A DNA stretch of 64,000 bases from an uncultured Paracoccaceae bacterium. Lineage in GTDB: Bacteria > Pseudomonadota > Alphaproteobacteria > Rhodobacterales > Rhodobacteraceae. The stretch spans positions 1 through 64,000 of the forward strand of contig CANMQO010000007.1 in assembly GCA_947500055.1 (NCBI GenBank), written 5' to 3'. Positions 8,759 through 17,040 of this stretch are shown one piece after another. Positions within the stretch are counted from its first letter, which is position 1; the number at the start of each line of letters is the position of its first letter. Below the pieces are notes generated by a model. It saw only the letters and a program-made list of their open reading frames with translations, was not told where the DNA came from and ran no database searches. A program made the translations under genes and the position numbers.

Positions 8759-8812
8759 AAGAATTTTCGTTACGAAAATTCTTGCCTGTGCAAAATTTTG
8801 GCTAAAATTTTG
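8759..8812. repeat. Two adjacent AT-rich perfect palindromes between cysS and cimA
   Basis: The first pairs AAGAATTTTCGT (8759-8770) with ACGAAAATTCTT (8772-8783) around a single T. The second pairs CAAAATTTT (8791-8799) with AAAATTTTG (8804-8812) around GGCT. They fill almost the whole spacer between cysS and cimA. No U-tract follows, so they are not ordinary terminators. Possible roles are mRNA stabilisation, a protein-binding site or a dispersed intergenic repeat. Confidence 0.7.
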
Positions 8813-8826
8813 TGGGGTAGGGGGCG

Positions 8827-10443
8827 ATGAAAGAGCGTCTTTATCTTTTTGACACAACCCTGCGCGATGGTGCCCAGACGCAAGGCGTGCAGTTTTCCGC
8901 AGATGAAAAGCAGCAAATCACCGCTGTGCTGGATGGTTTGGGATTGGACTATATCGAGGGTGGTTGGCCGGGTGCCAATCCAACCGACACCGCCTTCTTT
9001 GCCAGCCCGCCCAAGACCCGGGCGACATTCACTGCCTTTGGCATGACCAAACGCAGTGGACGGTCTGCTGAAAATGATGATGTGCTCGCCGCCGTGATGA
9101 ATGCGGGCACATCGGCGATCTGTCTGGTGGGCAAGGCGCATGATTTTCACGTCACCACGGCGCTGGGTATCACGCTGGAAGAGAATACCGAGAACCTGCG
9201 CGCCAGTTTTGCCCATATCAAGGCGGAGGGGCGTGAGGGCCTGTTTGATGCCGAACATTTCTTTGACGGCTTCAAGGCCAATCCGGGTTACGCTTTGGAG
9301 GCGGTGCATGCCGCATTTGATGCCGGCGCCCGATGGATTGTGCTGTGCGACACCAATGGTGGTACGCTGCCCGATGAGATTTCCACGATCGTAAAGGCCG
9401 TGATTGCCAGCGGCATTCCCGGTGATCATCTGGCGATCCATACCCATAATGACACCGAAAATGCCGTGGCTGGGACGCTGGCCGCTGTCATGGCGGGCGC
9501 GCGCCAGATCCAGGGCACGCTGAACGGCCTTGGCGAGCGTTGTGGTAATGCCAATCTGACGACGCTGATCCCCACTTTGCTGCTTAAAGAGCCTTATGCC
9601 AGCATGTTTGAAACCGGGGTCAGTTTGGAGGCGTTGAGGGGATTGCGCCGTGCCTCCCGCCTGTTGGATGATATCCTGAACCGTGTCCCTGCCAAACAGG
9701 CGCCTTATGTCGGTGCCTCGGCTTTCGCCCATAAATCGGGTCTGCATGCCAGTGCGATTGCCAAGGATCCCAGCACTTATGAGCATGTTGATCCCGCAGC
9801 CATTGGTAATTCCCGTATTGTGCCGATGTCCAATCAGGCGGGGCAATCGAACCTGCGCGCCCGTCTGGCAGAGGCGGGTTTGCAAGTGGAGGCTGGCAAC
9901 CCCGCGCTCGCCCGGATTGTCGAACGGATCAAAGAGAAAGAAGCCCAAGGCTATTCCTATGACACGGCGCAGGCGAGTTTCGAGCTGCTGGCGCGCGAGG
10001 AATTGGGCGAGATGCCGCAGTTTTTCGAGGTCAAGCGTTACCGCGTGACGGTGGAGCGCCGCCGCAACAAGCGCAATCAGATGGTGTCACTGTCAGAGGC
10101 GGTTGTCGTCACCAAGGTTGGCGGCAAGAAGTTTCTGAATGTCAGCGAAAGCCTTGGCCCTGATGGGTCTGATCAGGGACCGGTCAACGCGCTGGCCCGT
10201 GCGCTGGCCAAGGATCTGGGACCCTATCAGCAGATCATCGATGACATGCAACTGGTCGATTTCAAGGTCCGCATCACCAATGGCGGGACCGAGGCCGTGA
10301 CCCGCGTTATCATCGATAGCGAAGATGGGCAGGGCCGCCGCTGGTCCACCGTGGGGGTGAGTGCCAACATCGTCGATGCATCCTTTGACGCGCTGGTGGA
10401 CGCGATCAATTGGAAGCTGATCAGGGATGGGGCGACTCTATGA
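8827..10443 (+). CDS. cimA: (R)-citramalate synthase
   Basis: A 538-residue member of the isopropylmalate/citramalate synthase family. It condenses pyruvate with acetyl-CoA to give citramalate, an entry to 2-oxobutanoate and isoleucine that bypasses threonine. The catalytic N-terminal motif is LFDTTLRDGAQTQGVQFS (residues about 7-24), metal and catalytic residues appear in LAIHTHNDTENAV, and GTLNGLGERCGNANL is the second signature. Residues about 400-535 form the LeuA-type regulatory domain. Length and the GAQTQG motif favour citramalate synthase over LeuA. Its stop overlaps the next gene by ATGA. Confidence 0.94.
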   Translation: MKERLYLFDTTLRDGAQTQGVQFSADEKQQITAVLDGLGLDYIEGGWPGANPTDTAFFASPPKTRATFTAFGMTKRSGRSAENDDVLAAVMNAGTSAICLVGKAHDFHVTTALGITLEENTENLRASFAHIKAEGREGLFDAEHFFDGFKANPGYALEAVHAAFDAGARWIVLCDTNGGTLPDEISTIVKAVIASGIPGDHLAIHTHNDTENAVAGTLAAVMAGARQIQGTLNGLGERCGNANLTTLIPTLLLKEPYASMFETGVSLEALRGLRRASRLLDDILNRVPAKQAPYVGASAFAHKSGLHASAIAKDPSTYEHVDPAAIGNSRIVPMSNQAGQSNLRARLAEAGLQVEAGNPALARIVERIKEKEAQGYSYDTAQASFELLAREELGEMPQFFEVKRYRVTVERRRNKRNQMVSLSEAVVVTKVGGKKFLNVSESLGPDGSDQGPVNALARALAKDLGPYQQIIDDMQLVDFKVRITNGGTEAVTRVIIDSEDGQGRRWSTVGVSANIVDASFDALVDAINWKLIRDGATL

Positions 10444-10859
10444 AACGGTTTTTGACATGTGCTGTTTTGCTGGCGGGCTGTGCGACCGAGCCGCTTGCCC
10501 CTGAGGGGACGGATTACATCGCTGTCACCTCTGGTAGTGGTTTCATCGGCCGGTCCGCTGATCGTATCTATGCCAATGACACATTGCGCCGGGAGGATCA
10601 GGATCCTGGTGTGGCAGCGCCCGCTGTGCAGTGGCAGAAATTGCCAGAGGGAACCTATGAGCGGGCCCGCGTCATTCTGACGAAGGGCGTCCCGGGCATT
10701 ACAGAACCGGAATTTGACCTTTGCCCAACGGATATGGGGGTCAACAGCATGACATTCACCAAACCGATTGCCGGTGAAACCAGCGTTTCGGCAGGCTGCA
10801 TGGACAATGGCTATTTTGCTGTTCGGTCGCAGATTATGGCGCTGCTTCCCACCAGATGA
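10440..10859 (+). CDS. Small predicted lipoprotein of unknown function
   Basis: A 139-residue protein beginning MKRFLTCAVLLAGCATEPL. A short charged n-region, a hydrophobic core and an LLAGC lipobox point to a lipid-anchored envelope protein with the modified Cys at residue 14. The mature part has no family I recognise; it contains two further cysteines (DLCPTD and SAGCMDNG) that might form a disulfide. The ATG overlaps the cimA stop (ATGA), and its stop overlaps the next gene in the same way, so three unrelated functions are translationally chained. An ATG-initiated lipoprotein signal decides the start over an upstream in-frame codon at 10410. Confidence 0.8.
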   Translation: MKRFLTCAVLLAGCATEPLAPEGTDYIAVTSGSGFIGRSADRIYANDTLRREDQDPGVAAPAVQWQKLPEGTYERARVILTKGVPGITEPEFDLCPTDMGVNSMTFTKPIAGETSVSAGCMDNGYFAVRSQIMALLPTR

Positions 10860-11623
10860 GCCTTAATGCCTGTGCCCAGATTGTTGAGAAGGCTGATCCC
10901 GAGCGTTTTCGCGCCGCCATGGCCGCACCGGTGCCAGCGCGAGCGGTGCTGTTTCCGCTTTATGCCTTTAACGTGGAGGTCAGCCGCGCGCCCTGGGTGA
11001 CCGAGGAGCCAATGATCGCGGAGATGCGCCTGCAATGGTGGCGCGATGCGTTGGAAGAGATCGGGCAGGGTGGCCCCGTGCGCAAGCATGAGGTGGTTGA
11101 TGCGCTGGTGGAGGTGCTTGATGCCGATGCTGCCCGCTGTCTGGATGGGCTGGTCGCTGCGCGCCGCTGGGATATCTACAAGGAACCTTTCGAGGATCAG
11201 GCGCATTTTGATGAATATATCAACGCCACATCGGGTCATCTGATATGGACCGCTGTCCGTCTGTTGGGGGAGGCGTCCGAAAGCGTGTGTCGTGACTTTG
11301 CCTATGGTGCCGGGGTGGCGAATCTGTTTCGTGCTATCCCGGAGCTGGAGGCGCGGGGGCGCAAGCCGTTGCTGGATGGCACGCCGGGAGGCGTGAAGAA
11401 ATTGGCTCAATCCGCGCTGCGTCGGTTGGAGGCAGCGCGCGCTGTTCGCCGTGATGTCTCAAAACCAGCCGCTGCTGCGTTGTTGTCAGGCTTTGCCGCG
11501 CGCCGGGTCTTGCAGCGTGCGGTCACCAGACCGACCGATGTTGCCGCCGGAGCGCTGGAACTGACCCCTTTTGCCCAAAGCCGCAGGCTGCTGTCGGTCA
11601 GTTTGCGGGGCTGGTGGGTTTGA
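10856..11623 (+). CDS. Squalene/phytoene synthase-family protein
   Basis: A 255-residue protein of the trans-isoprenyl diphosphate synthase family (head-to-head type). Visible elements are FPLYAFNVEVSRAPWVTEE near residues 33-51, the MRLQWWRDALEEI segment near 60, and the C-terminal region FAYGAGVANLFRAIPELEA. The aspartate-rich DxxxD sites of true phytoene synthases are weak: the first region reads EVSRAP rather than a clear DDxxD-type motif. That pattern resembles the NDUFAF6-like branch, tied to respiratory complex I assembly, more than carotenoid enzymes. No carotenoid genes are nearby. Catalytic activity is uncertain. Confidence 0.82.
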   Translation: MSLNACAQIVEKADPERFRAAMAAPVPARAVLFPLYAFNVEVSRAPWVTEEPMIAEMRLQWWRDALEEIGQGGPVRKHEVVDALVEVLDADAARCLDGLVAARRWDIYKEPFEDQAHFDEYINATSGHLIWTAVRLLGEASESVCRDFAYGAGVANLFRAIPELEARGRKPLLDGTPGGVKKLAQSALRRLEAARAVRRDVSKPAAAALLSGFAARRVLQRAVTRPTDVAAGALELTPFAQSRRLLSVSLRGWWV

Positions 11624-11650
11624 CCAGCGTTTCGGTCTTGCGTTAACCGT

Positions 11651-11711
11651 CCCGGGCTTGACCCGGGACCTCAACCAAGTGTTCCCGTCGAGGTCCCGGG
11701 TCAAGCCCGGG
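11651..11711. repeat. Long GC-rich inverted repeat (REP-like)
   Basis: Two 22-base arms, beginning CCCGGGCTTGACCCGGG at 11651 and ending GTCAAGCCCGGG at 11711, are perfect reverse complements separated by 17 bases. It sits between convergent genes (the squalene-synthase-like gene and the zincin). CCCGGGCTTGACCCGGG is, from memory, a very common alphaproteobacterial intergenic palindrome. It probably acts as a bidirectional transcription or processing barrier. Confidence 0.85.
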
Positions 11712-11801
11712 AGGGGTCCGGTGGTTTTTGTACCAGTCAGATCAACGCGGGGAGCAGCGCCAGACAGAACTGCCCCGTGAAATTGTATTTCAGGCCGCCG
11801 C

Positions 11802-12479
11802 TTAGCGCATGTCTGCGCTGTGTTCCGCGATGGCTTTGCGCAGCGCCTTGGCCGGGCGCGGGCTGAGCCGGGAGAGTGCCATGTCCGCCGCGATTTTGTG
11901 GCGGGCGAGGAACATGGCCGTGGCATAGGCCCGCGATTCTTGCGTCATGTAGCCGGACCAACCCATCTGGTAGGGGCCTTCGAGCGCAAAAAGCCCGAAC
12001 CCATGTGTGATGCAATGCAGGTCCGTGGAAAGCTCGTGCGCTTCTTCACCGCCTGGCGTGTCGTGGATGAAGGGTGCCAGACGTGCATGCATCAGTTCAT
12101 GCGTCATGGTGTTGATGAAGGCCATGGGCATGCGCATTTGCGTTTCGTTGTAGTTAATCAACGGGGCCTCATCATCATGCAGGTAGGTGCCGCCGACCTC
12201 AGACAGCGATTGATAGCTGTGCCGGTATTCTTCGGGCAGGTTCGGCACTGGCGTAACCTCAATCCGTGCCACGGGCAGCAGGCGCGCAATGTCATCGGCG
12301 ATCTGTTGGGCCACCTGCGGCGTGTGGCCTGATCCTGCGGTAAAGAAATCCCGCGACGGGGTGATCAGCTGCCGCCCCTTTGTCCAATCTGCCCCGAATG
12401 TGTCATCCGCCCAGTCGAAACTGTCGGTGATCCAGCCTTTCAGCGTGTCGCTGACCGTCGGTTTCTTTGCCCAGAACAT
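11802..12479 (-). CDS. Uncharacterised HExxH-type zinc-metalloprotease-like protein
   Basis: A 225-residue cytoplasmic-looking protein without signal peptide. The segment MTHELMHARL near residues 127-136 contains a perfect HExxH zincin motif, and EEAHELSTDLHCITHGFGLF about 20 residues later offers further His, Glu and Asp ligands. I do not recognise a named family. HELMH followed by a downstream acidic/His cluster is consistent with a gluzincin-like active site, but the third ligand is not certain. It lies 6 bases after the MFS gene's start side, on the same strand and immediately downstream of it, so co-transcription is likely. Substrate unknown. Confidence 0.75.
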   Translation of the reverse strand: MFWAKKPTVSDTLKGWITDSFDWADDTFGADWTKGRQLITPSRDFFTAGSGHTPQVAQQIADDIARLLPVARIEVTPVPNLPEEYRHSYQSLSEVGGTYLHDDEAPLINYNETQMRMPMAFINTMTHELMHARLAPFIHDTPGGEEAHELSTDLHCITHGFGLFALEGPYQMGWSGYMTQESRAYATAMFLARHKIAADMALSRLSPRPAKALRKAIAEHSADMR

Positions 12480-12485
12480 GCCGGG

Positions 12486-13703
12486 TCAGGCCGTTTGTCT
12501 AGGCTGTCTGACCAGCCAGATCAGTGATCCGCCAGCCAACACGAGGAAAGGGATCATGGCGAGGTTGACCGCGTTCCAGCCTTCGACCGCTGTTCCGCCA
12601 GAGCAGTTCATCAACCCGCCAGAGGCCAGTGATGCCACCGTCACCATGCCAAAGACGACCATGTCGTTCATGCCTTGCACAACGCCCCGTTCTTCGGGCC
12701 GGTGTGCGCCCGCAAGCATGGTAGTTGCCCCGATGAAGCCGAAATTCCAGCCAAGCCCAAGCAGGATCAGGGCGAGGTAGAAATTGGTCAGTTCCACCCC
12801 CGACAGACCAACAATCCCTGCGGCCCCGAGGATAACCAGCCCGGTCGCCATGATTTTTTCCACCCCGAACCGGGCGATCAGGTGCCCGGTAAAGAAGGAC
12901 GGTGCAAACATCGCAAGGACGTGAGCCGACACGATGTCATTGGCGTTGTTGGTGGTGAAACCACAGCCTACTACCGCCAGCGGTGTTGAGGTCATCACGA
13001 GATTCATCAGTGAATAAGAAACCATGCCCACGATGATCGCGACCACAATGCGCGGGTCGCGGATCAGTTCGGTCCGGCTGCGTGTGATAACGGTACTGGT
13101 CCGTTGCGGTTCTTTCCTGCTGCCTTTGGGCAGGTCCAGCCCGAAGAAAAGCAGCATGCCGAAGAGGTTGAGCCCGGCGACGGCCAGATAGCTGCCCAGG
13201 AACGGCACGACATAGGCGTCCTGCACCAGCTTGTTCAATTGCGGTCCAACGACGGCTGAGAGCAGCCCGCCTGCCATGACGTAGGAGACGGCTTTCGGGC
13301 GGAAAGTGTCGGATGCCGTGTCGGTTGCTGCAAACCGGTAGAATCCTTGCGCCGACATATAGATGCCCGTCAGATAGGACCCTGCCAGAAGGATGGCGAA
13401 AGACCCGACATAGAGCCCGTATGCCGCCACCAGCGCCCCGGTTGCACCCGCAAAGGCCCCGAGAAAAAATCCGAACTGTCGTCCGTTCCTTTGCATCAGC
13501 GGGCTGAGCCAGGGAGCTGTGGTCATTGATCCAAAGACGATGAAGGAAATCGGCAAGGTTGCAAGGCACGGATTGCTGGCCAACATCCCCCCGGCCAGTC
13601 CGCCGATCACGAAGATCATTGGCATTTGCGCCCCCAGCACAGCCTGCGCCAGCACCAATACGGCCACGTTACGTTTGGCCCGTCTGTCATCCACATAAGT
13701 CAT
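12486..13703 (-). CDS. MFS transporter
   Basis: A 405-residue integral membrane protein with about 12 hydrophobic segments, starting at residues 13-35 (VAVLVLAQAVLGAQMPMIFV). The loop after helix 2 is replaced by SPLMQRNGRQFGFFLG, a degenerate form of the MFS signature. The C-terminal half shows LILLGLGWNFGFIGATTML and EERGVVQGMNDMVVFG, as in drug/metabolite efflux-type carriers. Substrate cannot be told from sequence. It is followed by the zincin gene after 6 bp on the same strand. A start at ATG 13701-13703 gives MTYVDDRRAKRNV, a normal cytoplasmic N terminus. Confidence 0.88.
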   Translation of the reverse strand: MTYVDDRRAKRNVAVLVLAQAVLGAQMPMIFVIGGLAGGMLASNPCLATLPISFIVFGSMTTAPWLSPLMQRNGRQFGFFLGAFAGATGALVAAYGLYVGSFAILLAGSYLTGIYMSAQGFYRFAATDTASDTFRPKAVSYVMAGGLLSAVVGPQLNKLVQDAYVVPFLGSYLAVAGLNLFGMLLFFGLDLPKGSRKEPQRTSTVITRSRTELIRDPRIVVAIIVGMVSYSLMNLVMTSTPLAVVGCGFTTNNANDIVSAHVLAMFAPSFFTGHLIARFGVEKIMATGLVILGAAGIVGLSGVELTNFYLALILLGLGWNFGFIGATTMLAGAHRPEERGVVQGMNDMVVFGMVTVASLASGGLMNCSGGTAVEGWNAVNLAMIPFLVLAGGSLIWLVRQPRQTA

Positions 13704-13745
13704 GGCGTATCGGTACGCCTGTGCCGCGTCCCTTGCAATCGTGAT

Positions 13746-14990
13746 TTAGGCCGGATCGATAATATGGGCGAAGGAGCCGCTGGCATTGTCGCGGATCAGC
13801 CCCATTGCGGGCAGCGTGCTGCCGGTTGCATCCCTGGCAGCGAAAAGCGGCGTCCCTTCGGCCCGGATCGTGGTGGCATAGTGGAATTCATGCCCTGTCC
13901 AGCGGCCCTGCATTGGGCCCTGATCGGCATGCAGATGGCGGTAACCTAGATGCAGCTTACGCTTGGCGAATGATGTCTCCAGCCCCAGCAGACCGGCCAT
14001 TTTATGGGTATTTCCGTCGGCGTCGGTGAGGGTTTCGCCCAAGGTCATATAGCCGCCGCATTCGCCGTAGACCTGCGCCCGGCTGGTGCGCAGGCTGTTC
14101 ATGAAGACAGCGTTTGCCGCTAGTCGCCCGGCATGGAGTTCGGGGTAGCCGCCGGGCAGGTAGATCAGATCGGCCAGCGGTACCGGGTCGTTGTTGAGCG
14201 GGGAAAAAGTGCTGATTGTTGCCCCGGCGTCCTGCCAGTCATGCAGCAGATGTGGATAGGCAAAGGCAAAGGCTGCGTCCTGGGCCACGGCGATCGTTTG
14301 CGCGGGGGGGTGTCTTTTTGCCGGGCTCCCGATGGATGGCAGACCGGTTAACGGGGGCAAGGCGTTGAGATCGACAGCGCTGTTGATCAGGTCCGCCGCA
14401 TGGTCGAGGAATGCTGTCAGGTCGGGCCGTTCCTGCGCCTGCACGAGCCCCAAATGCCGGGATGGTTGGGTCAGGGTGCTGGTGCGACTGATCGCGCCGA
14501 TGACCGGGATGTCACCCAGCGCATGGCGCAGCATCGCTTCGTGGCGTGGCGAGCCGACATTGTTCAGGATTACACCGGCGATTTTCACCGCCGGGTCGTG
14601 GTTGATGAACCCTTTGGCCAGCGGGGCCACAGATCCCGCCATACGCGCGGCGTCTATCACCAGCACCACGGGCAAGTTGAGGATGCGTGCAAGATCCGCC
14701 GTGGCCCCTTTGCCATCTGGTGGTGCCCCGTCGAATAGCCCCATGGCCCCTTCGATGATCAGGGGTGTTTGCCCGGCGGCCAGTGATCTGATCCGCGCAG
14801 GCGCCATCGCCCATGCGTCGAGGTTCAGGCAAGGCTGCCCGCAAGCGGCTTCGTGAAAGCGGGGGTCGATATAGTCGGGGCCGGATTTGGCACCCCGGAT
14901 CGCCATTCCTCGGCTGAGGGCGCGCAACAGGCCGAGGGTGATGGTGGTCTTGCCGCTGCCGGAGGACGGCGCGCTGATTATGAAACTCAT
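13746..14990 (-). CDS. cobB: Cobyrinate a,c-diamide synthase
   Basis: A 414-residue amidotransferase that converts (hydrogeno)byrinic acid to its a,c-diamide using glutamine and ATP in cobalamin synthesis. The N terminus MSFIISAPSSGSGKTTITLG carries the P-loop. The C-terminal half has a glutamine-amidotransferase fold with the reactive Cys in YGECGGYMTLGE. The open frame runs 28 codons further upstream into spacer sequence, but that extension encodes a repeated spacer motif rather than protein, so the start is ATG at 14988-14990. It lies 58 bp downstream of cobA on the same strand. Confidence 0.95.
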   Translation of the reverse strand: MSFIISAPSSGSGKTTITLGLLRALSRGMAIRGAKSGPDYIDPRFHEAACGQPCLNLDAWAMAPARIRSLAAGQTPLIIEGAMGLFDGAPPDGKGATADLARILNLPVVLVIDAARMAGSVAPLAKGFINHDPAVKIAGVILNNVGSPRHEAMLRHALGDIPVIGAISRTSTLTQPSRHLGLVQAQERPDLTAFLDHAADLINSAVDLNALPPLTGLPSIGSPAKRHPPAQTIAVAQDAAFAFAYPHLLHDWQDAGATISTFSPLNNDPVPLADLIYLPGGYPELHAGRLAANAVFMNSLRTSRAQVYGECGGYMTLGETLTDADGNTHKMAGLLGLETSFAKRKLHLGYRHLHADQGPMQGRWTGHEFHYATTIRAEGTPLFAARDATGSTLPAMGLIRDNASGSFAHIIDPA

Positions 14991-15021
14991 CGCTTGTGGC
15001 CGGTTTGGGATGCCTCCGGCG

Positions 15022-15043
15022 GGAGTATTTTTGGCAAAATGAT
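15022..15043. repeat. 22-nt spacer repeat, copy 1 (between cobA and cobB)
   Basis: A 22-base word beginning GGAGTATTTTTGG and ending CAAAATGAT is identical to the copy at 28175-28196. Both copies lie in short spacers before a downstream gene in the same operon. On the opposite strand, or read through, it encodes the spurious peptide HFAKNTP found in over-extended ORFs. Confidence 0.8.
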
Positions 15044-15048
15044 AGACA

Positions 15049-15900
15049 TCAGGCGGATTCGGCAGGTCGTCCACGGCCCAACGGGTCGAGGTTGCGTGGC
15101 GCGTGCCCTGCCGCCATACCTTGCCAGTCGAGCACTTGCCGCATCAGCACGGATTTTCCCACGCAGATGATGGCGGGTGGTTCAAGCCCGGCATTGGTGA
15201 TGTCATCAACAATGGTGCCGAGCGTGGTTTCCAAAACCTGTTGATCGTCGGTGGTTGCGGTTGTGACCACGGCGACCGGTTCGTTCAGGCTGCGCCCCGC
15301 CTTGATCAGGTGGTCCGCGATCTGGGCGATATGTTTCATGCCCATATAGATCACGATGACCTGGCTGCCTTTTGAAATGCTTGTCCAGTCGAGCGATCCG
15401 GGGGTGTTTCCGGATTGGTCATGCCCGGTGACGAAGGTGACCGATTGGTTCACGTCCCGGTGGGTGACCGGGATGCCTGCATAGGCCAGCCCGCCGATCC
15501 CCGCGCTGATCCCCGGAATGATCCGCACGGGGATGTTGTGCTGCACCAGCGTCTGCGCCTCTTCCCCGCCGCGCCCGAAGACGAAAGGATCGCCGCCCTT
15601 GAGCCGCAGCACTTTTTTACCTGCCCGCGCCAGATCGACCAGCCGCAGCGAGATGTCCCGCTGTTTGGCTGAGGGTTTGCCGCCTCGTTTGCCGGCATAG
15701 ATATGTTCCGCTTGTGGCGCCCAATCGAGGATCTGTTCCTGTACCAGCGCATCATAAATCACAACATCTGCCTGCCGCAGCCCGTTGACCGCATGCAGGG
15801 TCAGAAGCCCGGGATCGCCGGGCCCTGCGCCGCAAAGCCAGACCCAGCCGGGCATCAGTTCGGGCCATGCGTGGCCGGGCAGGGTGGGTGTGTCGTTCAT
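15049..15900 (-). CDS. cobA: Uroporphyrinogen-III C-methyltransferase
   Basis: A 283-residue SAM-dependent enzyme that methylates uroporphyrinogen III at C2 and C7 to give precorrin-2, the branch point to cobalamin and sirohaem. Visible motifs are VWLCGAGPGDPGLLTLHA (residues about 20-37), LRLKGGDPFVFGRGGEE and GIPVTHRDVNQSVTFVTGH. The frame stays open some 235 codons upstream, antisense to cbiD, but family sequence begins just after MNDTPTLPGHAWPEL; the ATG is at 15898-15900. There is no CysG-type dehydrogenase/ferrochelatase part. It is divergent from cbiD and followed by cobB. Confidence 0.95.
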   Translation of the reverse strand: MNDTPTLPGHAWPELMPGWVWLCGAGPGDPGLLTLHAVNGLRQADVVIYDALVQEQILDWAPQAEHIYAGKRGGKPSAKQRDISLRLVDLARAGKKVLRLKGGDPFVFGRGGEEAQTLVQHNIPVRIIPGISAGIGGLAYAGIPVTHRDVNQSVTFVTGHDQSGNTPGSLDWTSISKGSQVIVIYMGMKHIAQIADHLIKAGRSLNEPVAVVTTATTDDQQVLETTLGTIVDDITNAGLEPPAIICVGKSVLMRQVLDWQGMAAGHAPRNLDPLGRGRPAESA

Positions 15901-15990
15901 GACCTTGGTTATGCAGCCGATTGACGGGTTTGGAAAGTCGCCAAACGACGCTGGATTGCGGATTGGCGGCATGGCCCTATAGTCGCGCCG

Positions 15991-17040
15991 ATGAGTAGGA
16001 AACCGACAGGTGATTTGCGCCGTGGCTGGACCACGGGCGCATGTGCCACCGCTGCCACCAAGGCCGCGCTGATCCGCCTGTGGGGTGGTGCCTTTCCCAG
16101 GGAGGTGGGCATCACGCTGCCGAAGGGCGAGACGCCGGTTTTTCCCCTTGCTTTTGCAGAGGCGGGTGACGGATGGGCACAAGTCGGGATCACCAAGGAT
16201 GCGGGCGATGATCCCGATGTCACCCATGGTGCCCTGATCGTTGCGCGCGTTGTCCAGTCGTCGGGTGGAGTGGCTTTTGTGGCGGGCGATGGTGTGGGCA
16301 CAGTTACAAAGCCGGGATTGCCCATCGCAGTGGGTGAGGCGGCGGTGAACCCGGTTCCCCGCCAGATGATGCGCGATGTTGTGCTGGAAATGGCGGCCAG
16401 TTTCGGCCAAGCCCCCGATGTGACCATTGAACTGTCGGTGCCGGGTGGTCAGGATCTGGCGCAGCAGACCTGGAACCCCCGTTTGGGGATCAAAGGTGGT
16501 CTGTCCATACTGGGCACAACGGGCATTGTGCGTCCTTTCAGTTGTGCGGCCTGGATCGCATCGATCCATCGCGGGATTGATGTGGCCCGGGCGGACGGCT
16601 TGACCCATGTGGCAGGTTGCACGGGCTCCACATCCGAGGCAACCGTGCAGGCCCTGTATCAGTTACCGGATCATGCAATGCTGGATATGGGTGATTTTGC
16701 TGGTGGGATGCTGAAATACCTGCGCCGCCATCCGGTTGCCCGCCTGACCATTGGTGGTGGCATTGGCAAGATGGCCAAGCTGGCGCAGGGCGCGGTTGAT
16801 TTGCATTCCGGCCGGTCGCAGGTCGATTTTGCGCAACTGGCCGATTGGGCCGCTCGACCGGAATTGCGGGGGGCCAACACCGCGCTTGAAGCCTATCAGA
16901 TCGCGGGCCCTGTTCTGGCCAATGCCGTGGCCAGTCGCGCCCGGCATGCGGTATGTGCCCAACTGGGTGATGCGACGACGGCTATTGATATTGTAGTGAT
17001 CGACCGGGCTGGTGAGGTCATTGCGCAGGCGGGCCCATGA
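15991..17040 (+). CDS. cbiD: Cobalt-precorrin-5B / precorrin-5B (C1)-methyltransferase
   Basis: A 349-residue corrin-ring methyltransferase that adds the C1 methyl group in the cobalamin pathway. The N terminus reads RRGWTTGACATAATKAAL, the classic CbiD opening, followed by VTKPGLPIAVGEAAVNPVPR and LGIKGGLSILGTTGIVRPFS. The family is usually linked to the anaerobic (cobalt-early) route, but alphaproteobacteria with the aerobic route often carry it as well. Its stop overlaps the cobK start by ATGA. A 90-bp divergent promoter region separates it from cobA. No cobalamin riboswitch is evident there. Confidence 0.95.
   Translation: MSRKPTGDLRRGWTTGACATAATKAALIRLWGGAFPREVGITLPKGETPVFPLAFAEAGDGWAQVGITKDAGDDPDVTHGALIVARVVQSSGGVAFVAGDGVGTVTKPGLPIAVGEAAVNPVPRQMMRDVVLEMAASFGQAPDVTIELSVPGGQDLAQQTWNPRLGIKGGLSILGTTGIVRPFSCAAWIASIHRGIDVARADGLTHVAGCTGSTSEATVQALYQLPDHAMLDMGDFAGGMLKYLRRHPVARLTIGGGIGKMAKLAQGAVDLHSGRSQVDFAQLADWAARPELRGANTALEAYQIAGPVLANAVASRARHAVCAQLGDATTAIDIVVIDRAGEVIAQAGP

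Noticed and set aside
8770..9948. 392-codon open frame antisense to cimA
   Set aside because: Shadow of cimA with no motif, no plausible start site and His/Arg/Gln-rich composition.
15901..15990. Cobalamin riboswitch between cobA and cbiD
   Set aside because: The 90-bp gap is too short and lacks a recognisable B12-box.
15901..16608. N-terminal extension of cobA by about 235 codons
   Set aside because: The extension is antisense to cbiD and carries no domain; cobA family sequence begins after ATG 15900.
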